The notes beneath the pieces are model-generated. The model saw nothing but the letters and a program-made list of their open reading frames with translations, made no database searches and had not been told where the DNA came from. Below, piece after piece: positions 1-8,331 of a stretch of 64,000 nt of DNA. The DNA comes from Herbidospora solisilvae (lineage in GTDB: Bacteria; Actinomycetota; Actinomycetes; Streptosporangiales; Streptosporangiaceae), in contig NZ_WXEW01000001.1 in assembly GCF_009901565.1 (NCBI RefSeq), forward strand, positions 124,001 to 188,000, given 5' to 3'. The translations under genes were made by a program, and so were the position numbers. How positions within the stretch are numbered: the stretch's first letter is position 1; every line of letters starts with the position of its first letter.

Positions 1-125
1 ACCTCGTAGCAGGTGATGTCGCCGAACTCGCGGGTGATGGCCTGCCGCTCGACCCGGGGGCGCGCGGGCCCGGCCTCGTGCAGGGTGGGTGCGTCCCAAC
101 GCATGACGACCAGTAGAACACGCAT
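1..125 (-). CDS. Unidentified protein, N-terminal fragment (runs off window)
   Basis: The reverse strand opens with ATG at 125, preceded about 5 nt away by a purine-rich GAGAAGGG ribosome-binding site, and stays open to the window edge. The visible 41 residues begin MRVLLVVMRWD and continue with a charged stretch ending in EFGDITCYE. No family is recognisable from so short a piece. It is divergent from the SMR gene. Confidence 0.5.
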   Translation of the reverse strand, partial: MRVLLVVMRWDAPTLHEAGPARPRVERQAITREFGDITCYE

Positions 126-186
126 TCGACCCTTCTCGCCAGTCGGACGCGCCCACCGATAACGTGTCACAAAAGGTGCAAATAAC

Positions 187-525
187 GTGAAAGGAACAGC
201 TGTGGCGTGGATTTTCCTGGCGGGAGCCATCGTGTCCGAGGTGCTCGCCACCACCGCGCTGAAACTCAGCAACGGCTTCTCCCACCGGCTGTGGTCGGTC
301 GTCGTCGTGATCGGCTACGTCGCCTCCTTCGCGCTGCTGTCGCGGGCGCTGAAACTCCAGATGCCCGTCGGCGTCGCCTACGCCGTCTGGGCCGGGGTGG
401 GCACCGCCGTGATCGCCTCCATCGGCGCGCTGTTCCTCGGCGAGGCCATGACGATGGCCAAGGCGGGCGGGATCGCACTCATCATCGGCGGCGTGGTGCT
501 GCTGAACCTGTCCGGATCCCACTGA
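187..525 (+). CDS. SMR-family small multidrug efflux protein
   Basis: This 112-residue protein is the standard length for the small multidrug resistance family, whose antiparallel dimers exchange protons for cationic drugs across the membrane. Four hydrophobic helices fill the sequence. The first contains the essential membrane-embedded glutamate in the context AGAIVSEVLATTALKLS. The motif GVAYAVWAGVGT in helix 3 and GEAM before helix 4 are also typical. The start is GTG at 187 with an AAAAGG ribosome-binding site. It is a single gene followed 28 nt later by the DUF952 gene. It cannot be told from sequence whether it exports drugs (EmrE/QacE-like) or guanidinium (Gdx-like). Confidence 0.93.
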   Translation: MKGTAVAWIFLAGAIVSEVLATTALKLSNGFSHRLWSVVVVIGYVASFALLSRALKLQMPVGVAYAVWAGVGTAVIASIGALFLGEAMTMAKAGGIALIIGGVVLLNLSGSH

Positions 526-553
526 CAGAATCTCCCTGGCATAAGGTCGGAGA

Positions 554-877
554 GTGATCTTTCATCTCGCGCTGGCCTCGGACTGGGCGCACGCCCAGAA
601 AGACGGGGAATACCGCATCTCCACCCTGGGACGCACCCTGGAGCAGGAGGGCTTCATCCACGCCTCCCGCGACCTGCCGCAGGCCCGCGCCGTGGCGACC
701 CGCTACTACGCCGACGTCACCGAGCCGCTCCTGCTGCTGCACATCGACGACACCCGGCTCCAGGTCCCGGTCGTGATGGAGACCCCCGAAGGCACCGCCG
801 AGGAGTTCCCCCACATCTACGGCCCGCTCCCGGTCGCCGCCGTCGCGGCCGTCACCCCGTTCAGCCTCGCGACCTGA
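554..877 (+). CDS. DUF952 family protein
   Basis: This 107-residue cytosolic protein matches the DUF952 family over its whole length. Typical features are the MIFHLA start, the GFIHAS segment (about residue 34), a central LLLHID strand and the closing FPHIYGPLP motif. The biochemical role of the family is not established. GTG at 554 is the only sensible start and lies just after an AAGGTCGGAGAG ribosome-binding region. It may be co-transcribed with the SMR gene. Confidence 0.85.
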   Translation: MIFHLALASDWAHAQKDGEYRISTLGRTLEQEGFIHASRDLPQARAVATRYYADVTEPLLLLHIDDTRLQVPVVMETPEGTAEEFPHIYGPLPVAAVAAVTPFSLAT

Positions 878-904
878 CCCGATCGCACCCGATCTCACCC
901 GATC

Positions 905-1564
905 TCACCCGTCGAAGGTGACCGCGCCCGCCTCGTAGGCGACGATCGCCGCCTGCACCCGGTTGGCCACCCCCAGCCGGGTCAGGATCGCGCTGACGTA
1001 GGTCTTCACCGTCCCCTCCGTCAGCCGCAGCGACCGGGCGATGGCCTGGTTGGACAACCCCGCCCCCACCAGCTCCAGCACCTCCCGCTCACGCGGCGTC
1101 AGCACCGCCACCCGGCCCCGCGCCGCCGCCGCCCGCCCCGAGTCGCGGTTGTTCAGCTCGGCGATCACCCGCGCGGCGACCTTCGGCGACAGGTAGGCCG
1201 CCCCGCCCGCCACCGCGTGAATGCCGGCCAGCAGCTCGCGCGGGTCGCCCGACTTCAGCAGGAACCCGCCCGCGCCGACCTTCAGCGCCCGCGCGATGTA
1301 CTCGTCCTCGCCGAACGTCGTCAGCATCACCACCCCCGTCGCGGGGGAGACGCGGCGGATCTCGGCCGCGGCGGCCAGCCCGTCCATGACCGGCATCCGG
1401 ATGTCCATCACGACGACGTCGGGCCGGTGCGACAACGTCCGCTCCACCGCCTCCCTGCCGTCGGAGGCCTCGGCGACCACCTCGATGCCCGCATCGGCGT
1501 CCAGGATCGCCCGCACCCCCGCCCGGATCAGCATCTCGTCGTCGGCCAGCACCACCTTGATCAT
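905..1564 (-). CDS. LuxR-type response regulator (NarL family)
   Basis: This 219-residue two-component response regulator has an N-terminal receiver domain (about residues 1-120) with the acidic pocket DDE at 8-10, phospho-acceptor Asp54 (VVVMDIRMPV) and conserved Lys in FLLKSGD. A C-terminal LuxR helix-turn-helix (about 148-210) has the hallmark LTPREREVL and GTVKTYVSAIL. Its ATG overlaps the stop of the upstream histidine kinase gene (ATGA), so both are translated from one message. The target genes are not evident from the sequence. Confidence 0.96.
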   Translation of the reverse strand: MIKVVLADDEMLIRAGVRAILDADAGIEVVAEASDGREAVERTLSHRPDVVVMDIRMPVMDGLAAAAEIRRVSPATGVVMLTTFGEDEYIARALKVGAGGFLLKSGDPRELLAGIHAVAGGAAYLSPKVAARVIAELNNRDSGRAAAARGRVAVLTPREREVLELVGAGLSNQAIARSLRLTEGTVKTYVSAILTRLGVANRVQAAIVAYEAGAVTFDG

Positions 1565-2745
1565 GCGCGCGCCTCGTCGGGCAGGCCCGCGCTGATCTCG
1601 AACCGGCCCTCCTCGGCCCGCGCCGCGAACGTGCCGCCCGCCAGCCGCACCCGCTCCGACAACCCGACCAGGCCCGTGCCCGCCCGCGTCATCGGCCGCG
1701 TCATCGGCCGCACCGCCTCCGCGCCGGGTTCCAGGTCGTTGCGCACCGTCACCGTCATCCGCCCCTCCCGCCGGGTCAGCCGCACCACGACCGGCGCGCC
1801 CGGCGCGTGCTTGGCCGCGTTCGTCAGCCCCTCCTGCACGACCCGGTAGGCCGCCCCCAGCGGGTCGGCGCCCGCCGGATCCCCCTCCAACGTCACCGTC
1901 ATCCCCGACGCGCGCGCCCGCGCCACCAGATCGGCGATCCCGCCCGCCCGCGCGTGGGGGAGCAGCGTCGCCGGTTCGTCCTCGGTCCGCAGCATCCCGA
2001 TCACCCGCCGCAGCCGCTCGGTCGCGTCCCCCGCCGCCTCCCGCAACCCCGCCGCCGCCTCCCGATGCCGGGCCGGCAGGTCGGACGCCATCTCCATCGC
2101 CCCCGCCCGCAACGCGATCAACGCCAGCTCGTGCCCCAGCGAATCGTGCACGTCCTGCGCGATCCGCGCCCGCTCCCGCAGCCGCGCCTGCTCCTCGACC
2201 ATCCGCCGCTCCCGCAGCCGCCCCTGCCGCCGATGCCGCACACTGCGCCCGGCCGTCCACGGCAGCAGACTGCAGATCAGCACCCCCGACAACCCCGACA
2301 CCCACACGTTCGGCTCCAGCGACGGCGCCGGACCCAGCGTCGAGACCGCCGCGCACACCCCGCCCACCACGACGATCACCCCGTACAGCACCACCGCCGG
2401 CCGCGCCCGCTCCATCCGCAACCCGGCCAGGAAACTCAGCGTCACCACCGCCGGCGTGAACCCGTTCAGCGGGCCGATCTTCGCCGAATGGTTCATCGGC
2501 CACAACTGCACCGTCGCCAGCGCCTCACTGGACGCCCACGGCCCCAGCAGCAGCACCACCACCAGCGCTACAAGCGGCCGCGCCCGCGCGAGCGCCACCG
2601 CGCCCGCCAGCACCAGGCACCCGCCCGCCACCGACACCACCAGCGTGTTGCCCGACAACGGCCGCCAGTCATAGGGGTTGACCGGCGCGAACACCACCGG
2701 CACACACAACACCAGCCACAACGGCAGGTCTCTCAGGCGCAGCAC
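1561..2745 (-). CDS. DesK/NarX-type sensor histidine kinase
   Basis: This 394-residue sensor kinase of the HisKA_3 class has four to six hydrophobic segments in residues 7-165, then a dimerisation/phosphoacceptor helix with His200 in ARIAQDVHDSLGHE. The HATPase_c domain shows an N-box-like VTVRNDLEP and a G-box GLVGLSERV. No large extracellular sensor is present, so it probably senses a membrane or envelope signal. GTG at 2745 is preceded at 6 nt by TAGCGT, consistent with a leaderless message. It forms an operon with the LuxR-type regulator downstream through a 4-nt overlap. Confidence 0.94.
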   Translation of the reverse strand: MLRLRDLPLWLVLCVPVVFAPVNPYDWRPLSGNTLVVSVAGGCLVLAGAVALARARPLVALVVVLLLGPWASSEALATVQLWPMNHSAKIGPLNGFTPAVVTLSFLAGLRMERARPAVVLYGVIVVVGGVCAAVSTLGPAPSLEPNVWVSGLSGVLICSLLPWTAGRSVRHRRQGRLRERRMVEEQARLRERARIAQDVHDSLGHELALIALRAGAMEMASDLPARHREAAAGLREAAGDATERLRRVIGMLRTEDEPATLLPHARAGGIADLVARARASGMTVTLEGDPAGADPLGAAYRVVQEGLTNAAKHAPGAPVVVRLTRREGRMTVTVRNDLEPGAEAVRPMTRPMTRAGTGLVGLSERVRLAGGTFAARAEEGRFEISAGLPDEARA

Positions 2746-2879
2746 CCCAGCACGCTACCCCGCCCCGCCACCACCCGCCCTCATCCCCAGGTCGCACCCC
2801 ACCCCTGCCGAAAGTCAGCCCCGCCGGGCGACCATCGCCGGGGGCGCCCCCGCCCCGGGCCGCCCTAGGGTCGGCTGCC

Positions 2880-3509
2880 ATGACCGATGCCATCATGACC
2901 CTCCTGCACGACGTGATGACATCCCCGTGGATCTACGCCGCCATCGCGGCCATCGCGGTGATCGACGCGTTCTTCCCCGTGGTGCCCAGCGAAACCGCCG
3001 TGATCACCGCCGGGGTCTTCGCCGCCTCCACCGGCGCCCCCCACCTCGGCCTGGTGATCGCCGCCGCCGCCGCAGGGGCGTTCATCGGGGACAACATCTC
3101 CTACCAGATCGGCCGCGCCGGAGGCGCCCGCTTCCAGAAGCGCGCCGCCATCCGCTGGGCCCACGCCGCCTTCGAGGAACGCGGCGGCCTGCTGCTCGTC
3201 GTGGCCCGCTACATCCCCGGCGGCCGCACCGCCGTCACCCTCACCACCGGCGTCGTCCGCTACCCGCTGCACCGCTTCGCCTTCTTCGACGGCCTGGCCG
3301 TCATCTCCTGGGCCCTCTACTCGGCCATGATCGGCTACATCGGCGGCGCCGCCTTCGAGGACAACCCCTTCAAAGGCCTCCTGCTCGGCCTCGGCATCGC
3401 CCTGACCGTGACGGCGATCGTGGAGATCGTCCGGTACGCCGTGCGCCGCCGCACCCGCCCCGCAACCGACGCCACCGAACAGCCGCGCGTCCCAGCCGGT
3501 CAGCCGTAG
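2880..3509 (+). CDS. DedA family membrane protein
   Basis: This 209-residue integral membrane protein of the DedA (SNARE-associated/VTT) family is implicated in lipid translocation and envelope homeostasis in other bacteria. Diagnostic features are the acidic residue and Pro-rich start (AVIDAFFPVVPSE), GDNISYQIGR, and the signature ARYIPGGRTAVTLTTGV around residues 109-125. The C-terminus is an Arg-rich cytosolic tail. ATG at 2880 lies 8 nt after TAGGGT (2866-2871) with no Shine-Dalgarno, indicating leaderless translation. Its 3' end overlaps the convergent hemerythrin gene by 10 bp. Confidence 0.93.
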   Translation: MTDAIMTLLHDVMTSPWIYAAIAAIAVIDAFFPVVPSETAVITAGVFAASTGAPHLGLVIAAAAAGAFIGDNISYQIGRAGGARFQKRAAIRWAHAAFEERGGLLLVVARYIPGGRTAVTLTTGVVRYPLHRFAFFDGLAVISWALYSAMIGYIGGAAFEDNPFKGLLLGLGIALTVTAIVEIVRYAVRRRTRPATDATEQPRVPAGQP

Positions 3510-3967
3510 ACGCGCAGGAACTCCGGCGGATCCTCCCGCCACTCGGGGATGTCGAGCCGGTTCAGCGCCTCGACGATCGTCCTCTCCTCGTACGCGAAAT
3601 GCGAGGTCACGATCGCCGCCAAACCGGCCACCTCCCCGGCCAGCCGCTCCTCGCCCGGCCGCCCGGCCATCGCCGCCAGCCGCGCCAGAATGCCCGCGAT
3701 CATCTCGTGGTCGCGGCGCAGCAACTCCAGCGCCGGCCCCAGCTCCGGGAAGTCCTCCTCCACCGCCGGGAAACCGCGCGTGTCCTCCCCGACGTGATGC
3801 CGCTCCAGCGCCGAACAGAAGGCCAGGCAGTGGGCCCGCAGATCACCACCCCCACCCTCACCGGCCACCAGCCGGTCAAGCTCCTCCCGCAACCACAGAT
3901 GCACCTCGACGAGCTGGTTCCCGAACGCCGCCAACCGCCCCACAGGGCCTTCATGAGATGTATGCAT
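3500..3967 (-). CDS. Hemerythrin HHE domain protein
   Basis: This 155-residue helical protein of the hemerythrin/HHE type is expected to bind a di-iron centre. Candidate ligands lie in EVHLWLREEL, ALERHHVGED, LLRRDHEMI and VTSHFAYEERTI. A paralogous domain forms the C-terminal half of the gene at 53501, sharing the EVH-WLR and CLAFC-LE-HH-GED blocks. I prefer ATG at 3967 over GTG at 3979 because a TACAGT hexamer overlaps the GTG. A 10-bp palindrome GTATGCATAC spans the start codon. Oxygen/NO sensing or iron storage are possible roles; none is shown. Confidence 0.87.
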   Translation of the reverse strand: MHTSHEGPVGRLAAFGNQLVEVHLWLREELDRLVAGEGGGGDLRAHCLAFCSALERHHVGEDTRGFPAVEEDFPELGPALELLRRDHEMIAGILARLAAMAGRPGEERLAGEVAGLAAIVTSHFAYEERTIVEALNRLDIPEWREDPPEFLRVYG

Positions 3968-4064
3968 ACGGCCGCCCACTGTAGCCCGCCCCGACCAAAG
4001 TCACCCCCGGCCCCGCCTTCCGCCCGATCCGCCGAACCCGGCCCGCCCCCTACGGTTCCTGGAC

Positions 4065-5174
4065 ATGACCCGGATCGCCCTGGCCGTCGGGCTGTTCCTC
4101 CTGGCCCCGCTGATGGGCGAGTACCTCATCGGCAACATCCCCGCCACCCACCTGCCCGGCCTCATCGTCCTGGCCCCCATGTACGGCGGCGCCGCCCTCC
4201 TCATCCGCGAGGTCACCCGCCGCACCGGCCGAGGCTGGCCCACCCTGCTCACCCTCGCCACCGCCTACGGCCTCCTCCAGCCCGCCGTCATCGACCAGGC
4301 CCTGTTCAACCCGTCCTTCGACGGCCACGACTTCACCGCCGCCCCCACCCACCTGCCCGCCCTCGGCCTGGACCCGGGCCTGCTGCTCACCTTCACCGCC
4401 GGGCACGCCATCACGACCCTGGCCGTCCCGATCGCCCTCATCGAGGCCCTGGCCCGCCACCGCGCCGACCAGCCGTGGCTGGGCACCCCCGGCCTCATCG
4501 TGACCGCCCTGCTGTTCGCCGCAGGGTCATGGCTCATCTACGACGACCACCAGCGCACCTTCCAGGCCTCACCGACCCAGCTGACCATCTCCGCGCTCGC
4601 CGTCGTCGCACTGACCGCGGCGGCGTTCACCTTCCGCCCCGGGGGCGGCAGAAGAGACCACACGGGGGAGGGCCGCGGTCCGGCCGCCGCCAGGCACCTC
4701 AGACCGTCCGCCCCGAACCCAAGCACGAACTCCGTCCCCAGCACGGCCCCAAGCGTGAACCCGGGCGTGAACCCCGCGCCTGACCCGGCCCCCAGTCCGG
4801 CCCCAAGCCCCGACACGAGCCCAGCCCTCAGCCTTGGTGCACGCCCCGCGCCCCGTCCCTGGCAGGTCGCCCTGGCGGTGTTCGCCCTCGACACCGCCGA
4901 GACGCTGCGCCCCGAAACCTGGCCCGGCCTCATCGCCGGCGCCGGCATCCTGGCCGGCGCCGCCCTCGTCATCATCCGCTGGGCCGCACGCCCCGGCTGG
5001 TCACGCCGACACGTCACCTACCTGGCCGCCGGGGCCGCCCTCACCCCCATGTGGACCGGATTCCTCCTGCTCCACCTCACCGGCAACGCCACCCCCGCCA
5101 ACCTCGCTGGGCAGTCCCTCGTCGCCGCCACCGCCCTGGCCGTCGTCACGGCGGCCGTGCGGGCCGCCCGCTAG
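4065..5174 (+). CDS. Multi-pass membrane protein with Pro/Ser-rich insertion
   Basis: This 369-residue membrane protein has no family I can name. Hydrophobic helices occupy about residues 1-20, 28-50, 58-75, 100-130, 140-160 and 172-190, and again 266-285, 288-308, 315-335 and 345-365. Between the blocks lies a roughly 75-residue hydrophilic linker (191-265) made of repeated Pro, Ser, Asn and Ala units such as NPGVNPAPDPAPSPAPSPD. ATG at 4065 follows TACGGT (4051-4056) by 8 nt, a leaderless arrangement. The gene end overlaps the convergent ABC permease by 4 bp. Confidence 0.8.
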   Translation: MTRIALAVGLFLLAPLMGEYLIGNIPATHLPGLIVLAPMYGGAALLIREVTRRTGRGWPTLLTLATAYGLLQPAVIDQALFNPSFDGHDFTAAPTHLPALGLDPGLLLTFTAGHAITTLAVPIALIEALARHRADQPWLGTPGLIVTALLFAAGSWLIYDDHQRTFQASPTQLTISALAVVALTAAAFTFRPGGGRRDHTGEGRGPAAARHLRPSAPNPSTNSVPSTAPSVNPGVNPAPDPAPSPAPSPDTSPALSLGARPAPRPWQVALAVFALDTAETLRPETWPGLIAGAGILAGAALVIIRWAARPGWSRRHVTYLAAGAALTPMWTGFLLLHLTGNATPANLAGQSLVAATALAVVTAAVRAAR

Positions 5175-5998
5175 ACCAGCAGCAGCTTGCCGATCCGCCG
5201 CGACGCCACCCACAACCCGGCCACCGCCATCACCACCAGATAACCCGCGTGCACCAGCAGCATCCACCCCGCCGGCCCCACCGCCAGCCCCCGCACCAGC
5301 TCCACCGCGTGATAGAGCGGCGTCAGCGTCACGATCACCTCGAACACCACCGGATAGTCCTGCACGGGGGAGAAGGTCCCCGAGAACAGGAACAGCGTGA
5401 ACTGCCCCGTCGTCAGCAGGTCGAAATCCTGCCAGCCGCGCAGGAACGTCGAGATCGCCATCCCCACCGCCCCGAACGCCAGCCCCACCAGCGCCGTCGC
5501 CGGAAACGCCGCCAGCGCCCCACCGGCCGACGTCAACCCCAGCACCACCATCACGACCAGGAACATGAGCGTGTAGAACAGGCACCGCACCAGCGCCCAC
5601 GTCAGCTCACCCAGCGCGATCTCCACCGGACGCACCGGCGTGGCCAGCACCGCGTCATACGTCCTGGCGTACTTGAACTTGAAGAACACGTTGAACGTCG
5701 TCTCGGCCAACGCCCCCGACATCGCCGACACCGCCAGCATCGCCGGCGCCACGAACACCGCGTAATCGACCGGACGCCCCCCGACCGGCACCGCCCCCAC
5801 CAGCGCCCCCACCCCGACACCGATCGACAGCAGATAGAGCAGCGGCTCGAAGAACCCCGACAGCAGCACCAGCCAGTAGGCCGGCCCCGACCGCAGCGCC
5901 CCCACGTTGCGGCCCAGCACCGCCCCCACCCGGCCCGCCGACACCCCGCCGAAAAGGCCACGCCGGACCGCCCGCCCGGCCGCCATCACCGTCATCAT
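5171..5998 (-). CDS. ABC-2 type transporter permease (second permease)
   Basis: This 275-residue six-helix ABC-2 membrane subunit resembles NodJ/DrrB-type exporters. Typical motifs are FFEPLLYLLSIGVGVG near helix 1, FKFKYARTYDAVLATPV in the cytoplasmic loop, and FLFSGTFSPVQDYP before the last helices. It lies 6 nt downstream of the other permease and forms a three-gene exporter with it and the ATPase at 6775-7698. Several in-frame ATG codons cluster at 5998, 5995 and 5986; none has a clear ribosome-binding site, as expected for translational coupling. Confidence 0.92.
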   Translation of the reverse strand: MMTVMAAGRAVRRGLFGGVSAGRVGAVLGRNVGALRSGPAYWLVLLSGFFEPLLYLLSIGVGVGALVGAVPVGGRPVDYAVFVAPAMLAVSAMSGALAETTFNVFFKFKYARTYDAVLATPVRPVEIALGELTWALVRCLFYTLMFLVVMVVLGLTSAGGALAAFPATALVGLAFGAVGMAISTFLRGWQDFDLLTTGQFTLFLFSGTFSPVQDYPVVFEVIVTLTPLYHAVELVRGLAVGPAGWMLLVHAGYLVVMAVAGLWVASRRIGKLLLV

Positions 5999-6004
5999 CA
6001 GCCG

Positions 6005-6775
6005 CTACACCGCCAACCGGCGGGCGAACCCGCGCATCGCGAACCAGCCGCCCGCCACCGTCCACGCCACCAGACACGCCACATGAGCCCAGACCGGCCA
6101 CGGCGGCGCCACCCCCAGCGTCGCCGCCCGGCACAACTCCACCCCATGCCACAACGGCGACACCCACGCCAGCCACTGCGCCACCACCGGCAGCTGCGCC
6201 ACCGGGAAGAACACCCCCGCGAACAACGTCATCGGGATCATCACGAACCGGAACAACAACGCGAAATAGCCGTCGTTGTCGATCCGCGCAGAAAACCCCA
6301 TCACCGGCAGCGCCGAGGCCACCACCACCGCCGCGCACACCAGCGGCGTCACCACCGACCACCACGACCGCAACCCGCCGAACAGCAGCACCACCAGCAG
6401 GAACACCACCGCCTGCGGCAGCACCCGCACCACCATGACCAGCACCTGACCGGCCACCATGTCACCGATCCGCACCGGCGTCGCCCGCATCGCGTGATAG
6501 CCGCGCGTCCACTTGAAATCACCCAGCACCGGATAGGTCGTCTCACCGACCGCCATCTGGAACGCCGTGGACGCCATCACCCCCGGCACGATCCACTGCA
6601 GATAACTCACCCCGCCGAGGTCACCCACATAACCGCCGACCCCCAGCCCGATCGACACCAGGAACAGCACCGGCAGCAGAAACGACGACATCGCCGACGC
6701 CCAGAACAACCGCCGGTACAACGTCAGATGCCGCTCCAGCACCGCCACCGTCGCATGCACACCCGAACCCGCCAT
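6005..6775 (-). CDS. ABC-2 type transporter permease (first permease)
   Basis: This 256-residue ABC-2 membrane subunit has six hydrophobic segments, the GLGVGGYVG loop, a cytoplasmic FKWTRGYHAMRATPVRIGD segment, and a FPVAQLP motif typical of DrrB/NodJ exporters. Its ATG overlaps the stop of the ATPase gene (TGATG). Its sequence is parallel to the next permease (FK-(W/Y)-R-Y-A-ATPVR), so the exporter is probably a heterodimer of two homologous permeases. The substrate is unknown; drug or lipid export is likely by family. Confidence 0.92.
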   Translation of the reverse strand: MAGSGVHATVAVLERHLTLYRRLFWASAMSSFLLPVLFLVSIGLGVGGYVGDLGGVSYLQWIVPGVMASTAFQMAVGETTYPVLGDFKWTRGYHAMRATPVRIGDMVAGQVLVMVVRVLPQAVVFLLVVLLFGGLRSWWSVVTPLVCAAVVVASALPVMGFSARIDNDGYFALLFRFVMIPMTLFAGVFFPVAQLPVVAQWLAWVSPLWHGVELCRAATLGVAPPWPVWAHVACLVAWTVAGGWFAMRGFARRLAV

Positions 6776-7698
6776 CAGTCGACCAGCGTCCGGCCCGTCA
6801 GATGCAGGAACACATCCTCCAGCGTCGACCGCCGCACCAGCACACTCGACGGCGCCAGCCCCCGCCGGTGCACCTCCGCCACCGCCGCGTCACCGTCACG
6901 CGCATAGACCAGCACCCGGTCGGGCAGCGGATCGACCCGCTCACCCACCCCATCCAGCTTCACCGCCGCGTCCGCGCCGCCCGCGAACCGCAACTCCACC
7001 ACCTCCGGCGTCGAATAACGGGCGATCAGCTCCCGCGGCGACCCCTCCGCCACGATCCGCCCGCCGTCCATCACCACCAGCCGGTCGCACAACTGCTCGG
7101 CCTCATCCATGTAGTGGGTCGTCAGCACCAGCGTCACCCCCCGCCGCTTCAGCTGGTAGAGCCGCTCCCACAACAGATGCCGCGCCTGCGGATCGAGCCC
7201 CGTCGTCGGCTCGTCGAGCAACACGATCTCCGGATCGTTCACCATCGCCCGCGCGATCGTCAGCCGCCGCTTCATGCCCCCCGACAGCGGCTCCACCTTC
7301 CCCTTCGCCCGATCGGCCAGCTGCACGAACTCCAGCAACTCACCCGCCCGCCGCCGCGCTTCGGCCCGCGACAACCCGAAATAGCGCGCATACGTCGTCA
7401 GGTTCTCGAACACCGACAGATCGGTGTCGAGATTGTCCAGCTGCGGGCACACCCCCAGCCGCCCCCGGATCGCCACCCCGTCACGCACCGGATCCATCCC
7501 CAGAATCCGCAGCTCACCGGCCGTCGGCGCCGACACACAACTGATCATCCGCATCGTCGAGGACTTCCCGGCCCCGTTCGGCCCCAGGAACCCGAACGCC
7601 TCACCACGCTCCACCGACACGTCGATCCCGTCGACCGCCGTGAACTCCCCGAAACGTTTGACCAGCCCACGAGCGACAATCAACGGTTCCTCAGCCAC
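6775..7698 (-). CDS. ABC exporter ATP-binding protein (DrrA/NodI-like)
   Basis: This 307-residue ABC ATPase has Walker A GPNGAGKS (39-46), the signature LSGGMKRRL (138-146) and Walker B VLLDEP (159-164), followed by the C-terminal extension with the LEDVFLHLTG motif typical of DrrA/NodI drug and lipid exporters. I place the start at GTG 7698, not at an upstream ATG, because the first family-conserved residues follow it and because an exact damage-type promoter (TGTCGGTG at 7721-7728, TAGGGT at 7707-7712) ends 8 nt before it. This predicts a leaderless, possibly DNA-damage-inducible exporter operon. Confidence 0.94.
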   Translation of the reverse strand: MAEEPLIVARGLVKRFGEFTAVDGIDVSVERGEAFGFLGPNGAGKSSTMRMISCVSAPTAGELRILGMDPVRDGVAIRGRLGVCPQLDNLDTDLSVFENLTTYARYFGLSRAEARRRAGELLEFVQLADRAKGKVEPLSGGMKRRLTIARAMVNDPEIVLLDEPTTGLDPQARHLLWERLYQLKRRGVTLVLTTHYMDEAEQLCDRLVVMDGGRIVAEGSPRELIARYSTPEVVELRFAGGADAAVKLDGVGERVDPLPDRVLVYARDGDAAVAEVHRRGLAPSSVLVRRSTLEDVFLHLTGRTLVD

Positions 7699-7706
7699 GA
7701 GACCCG

Positions 7707-7728
7707 ACCCTAGCCCCGCCCACCGACA
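7707..7728 (-). promoter_or_regulatory. PafBC/RecA-NDp-type damage promoter before ABC exporter
   Basis: On the minus strand TGTCGGTG (7728-7721), 8 nt, TAGGGT (7712-7707), then 8 nt to the GTG at 7698. This is an exact match to the mycobacterial LexA-independent damage promoter TGTCRGTG-N8-TANNNT. Confidence 0.8.
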
Positions 7729-7848
7729 GTTCCGCAACGCCTTTCCCCGCTTGACAACCGCGCCCCGCACGGCCACCCGAACCCCCCGGACACGGCCATG
7801 CCGAAAACGCCGCTAACTGTTCACCGTCCCGTTGATCGTCTTACATTG

Positions 7849-7869
7849 CACTTGACCACCCGCCAAGTG
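7849..7869. promoter_or_regulatory. Inverted repeat upstream of RNase gene
   Basis: CACTTG (7849-7854) and CAAGTG (7864-7869) form a perfect 6-bp inverted repeat separated by 9 bp, 40 bp before the RNase start. It is a possible operator; no regulator is assigned. Confidence 0.35.
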
Positions 7870-7908
7870 ATCATCCGGATGACCACACCCCACCCCCACG
7901 GAGGCACC

Positions 7909-8322
7909 GTGCCCACCCCGCAGCGCCCCCACCTCACCTGGCCGGCCCGGCTCACCCTCATCCTGGCCACCCTGGTCTCCCTCATCGCCGTAAACGCCCC
8001 CGCCCCCGCCCAGGCCGCCGTCTACTCCACCTGCACCCAGACCCGCTGCGCCGACGCCCGCACCGCCAACACCATCTGGAAATCCAAGGGCTACCCGACC
8101 AGCGCCGGCTGGTACACCTGGACCGGCGGCCTCTACAACTACACCGGCGGCCGCCACTACAACCGCGAAGGCCAGCTCCCCACCAACGCCACCTACTACG
8201 AATACGACGTCTACCCCCGCCCCCGCGGCGCCGCCCGCGACGCCTACCGCATCGTCGTCAACCGCAGCACCGGCGCCACCTGGTTCACCCCCGACCACTA
8301 CGCCAACTTCTACCGCCTCTAG
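7909..8322 (+). CDS. Secreted guanyl-specific ribonuclease (RNase Sa-like)
   Basis: This 137-residue exported ribonuclease of the microbial N1/Sa family has a signal peptide at about 13-37 (hydrophobic core LTLILATLVSLIAV, Ala-rich cleavage region AQAA). The mature domain has GGLYNYTGGRHYNREGQLP followed by YYEYDVY. The catalytic set aligns with RNase Sa Glu54, Arg65, Arg69 and His85 as Glu98, Arg110, Arg114 and His130 (FTPDHYANF). Two Cys near the mature N-terminus (C42, C47) may pair. GTG at 7909 has an ACGGAGG ribosome-binding site 5 nt upstream; the longer in-frame extension lacks one. A barstar gene follows after 9 nt. Confidence 0.93.
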   Translation: MPTPQRPHLTWPARLTLILATLVSLIAVNAPAPAQAAVYSTCTQTRCADARTANTIWKSKGYPTSAGWYTWTGGLYNYTGGRHYNREGQLPTNATYYEYDVYPRPRGAARDAYRIVVNRSTGATWFTPDHYANFYRL

Positions 8323-8331
8323 GACCCGCCC

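Noticed and set aside
2850-2880. DedA promoter TAGGGT considered as a third exact damage-type promoter
   Set aside because: The bases 8 nt upstream of TAGGGT do not resemble TGTCRGTG, so only the leaderless -10 geometry is shared.
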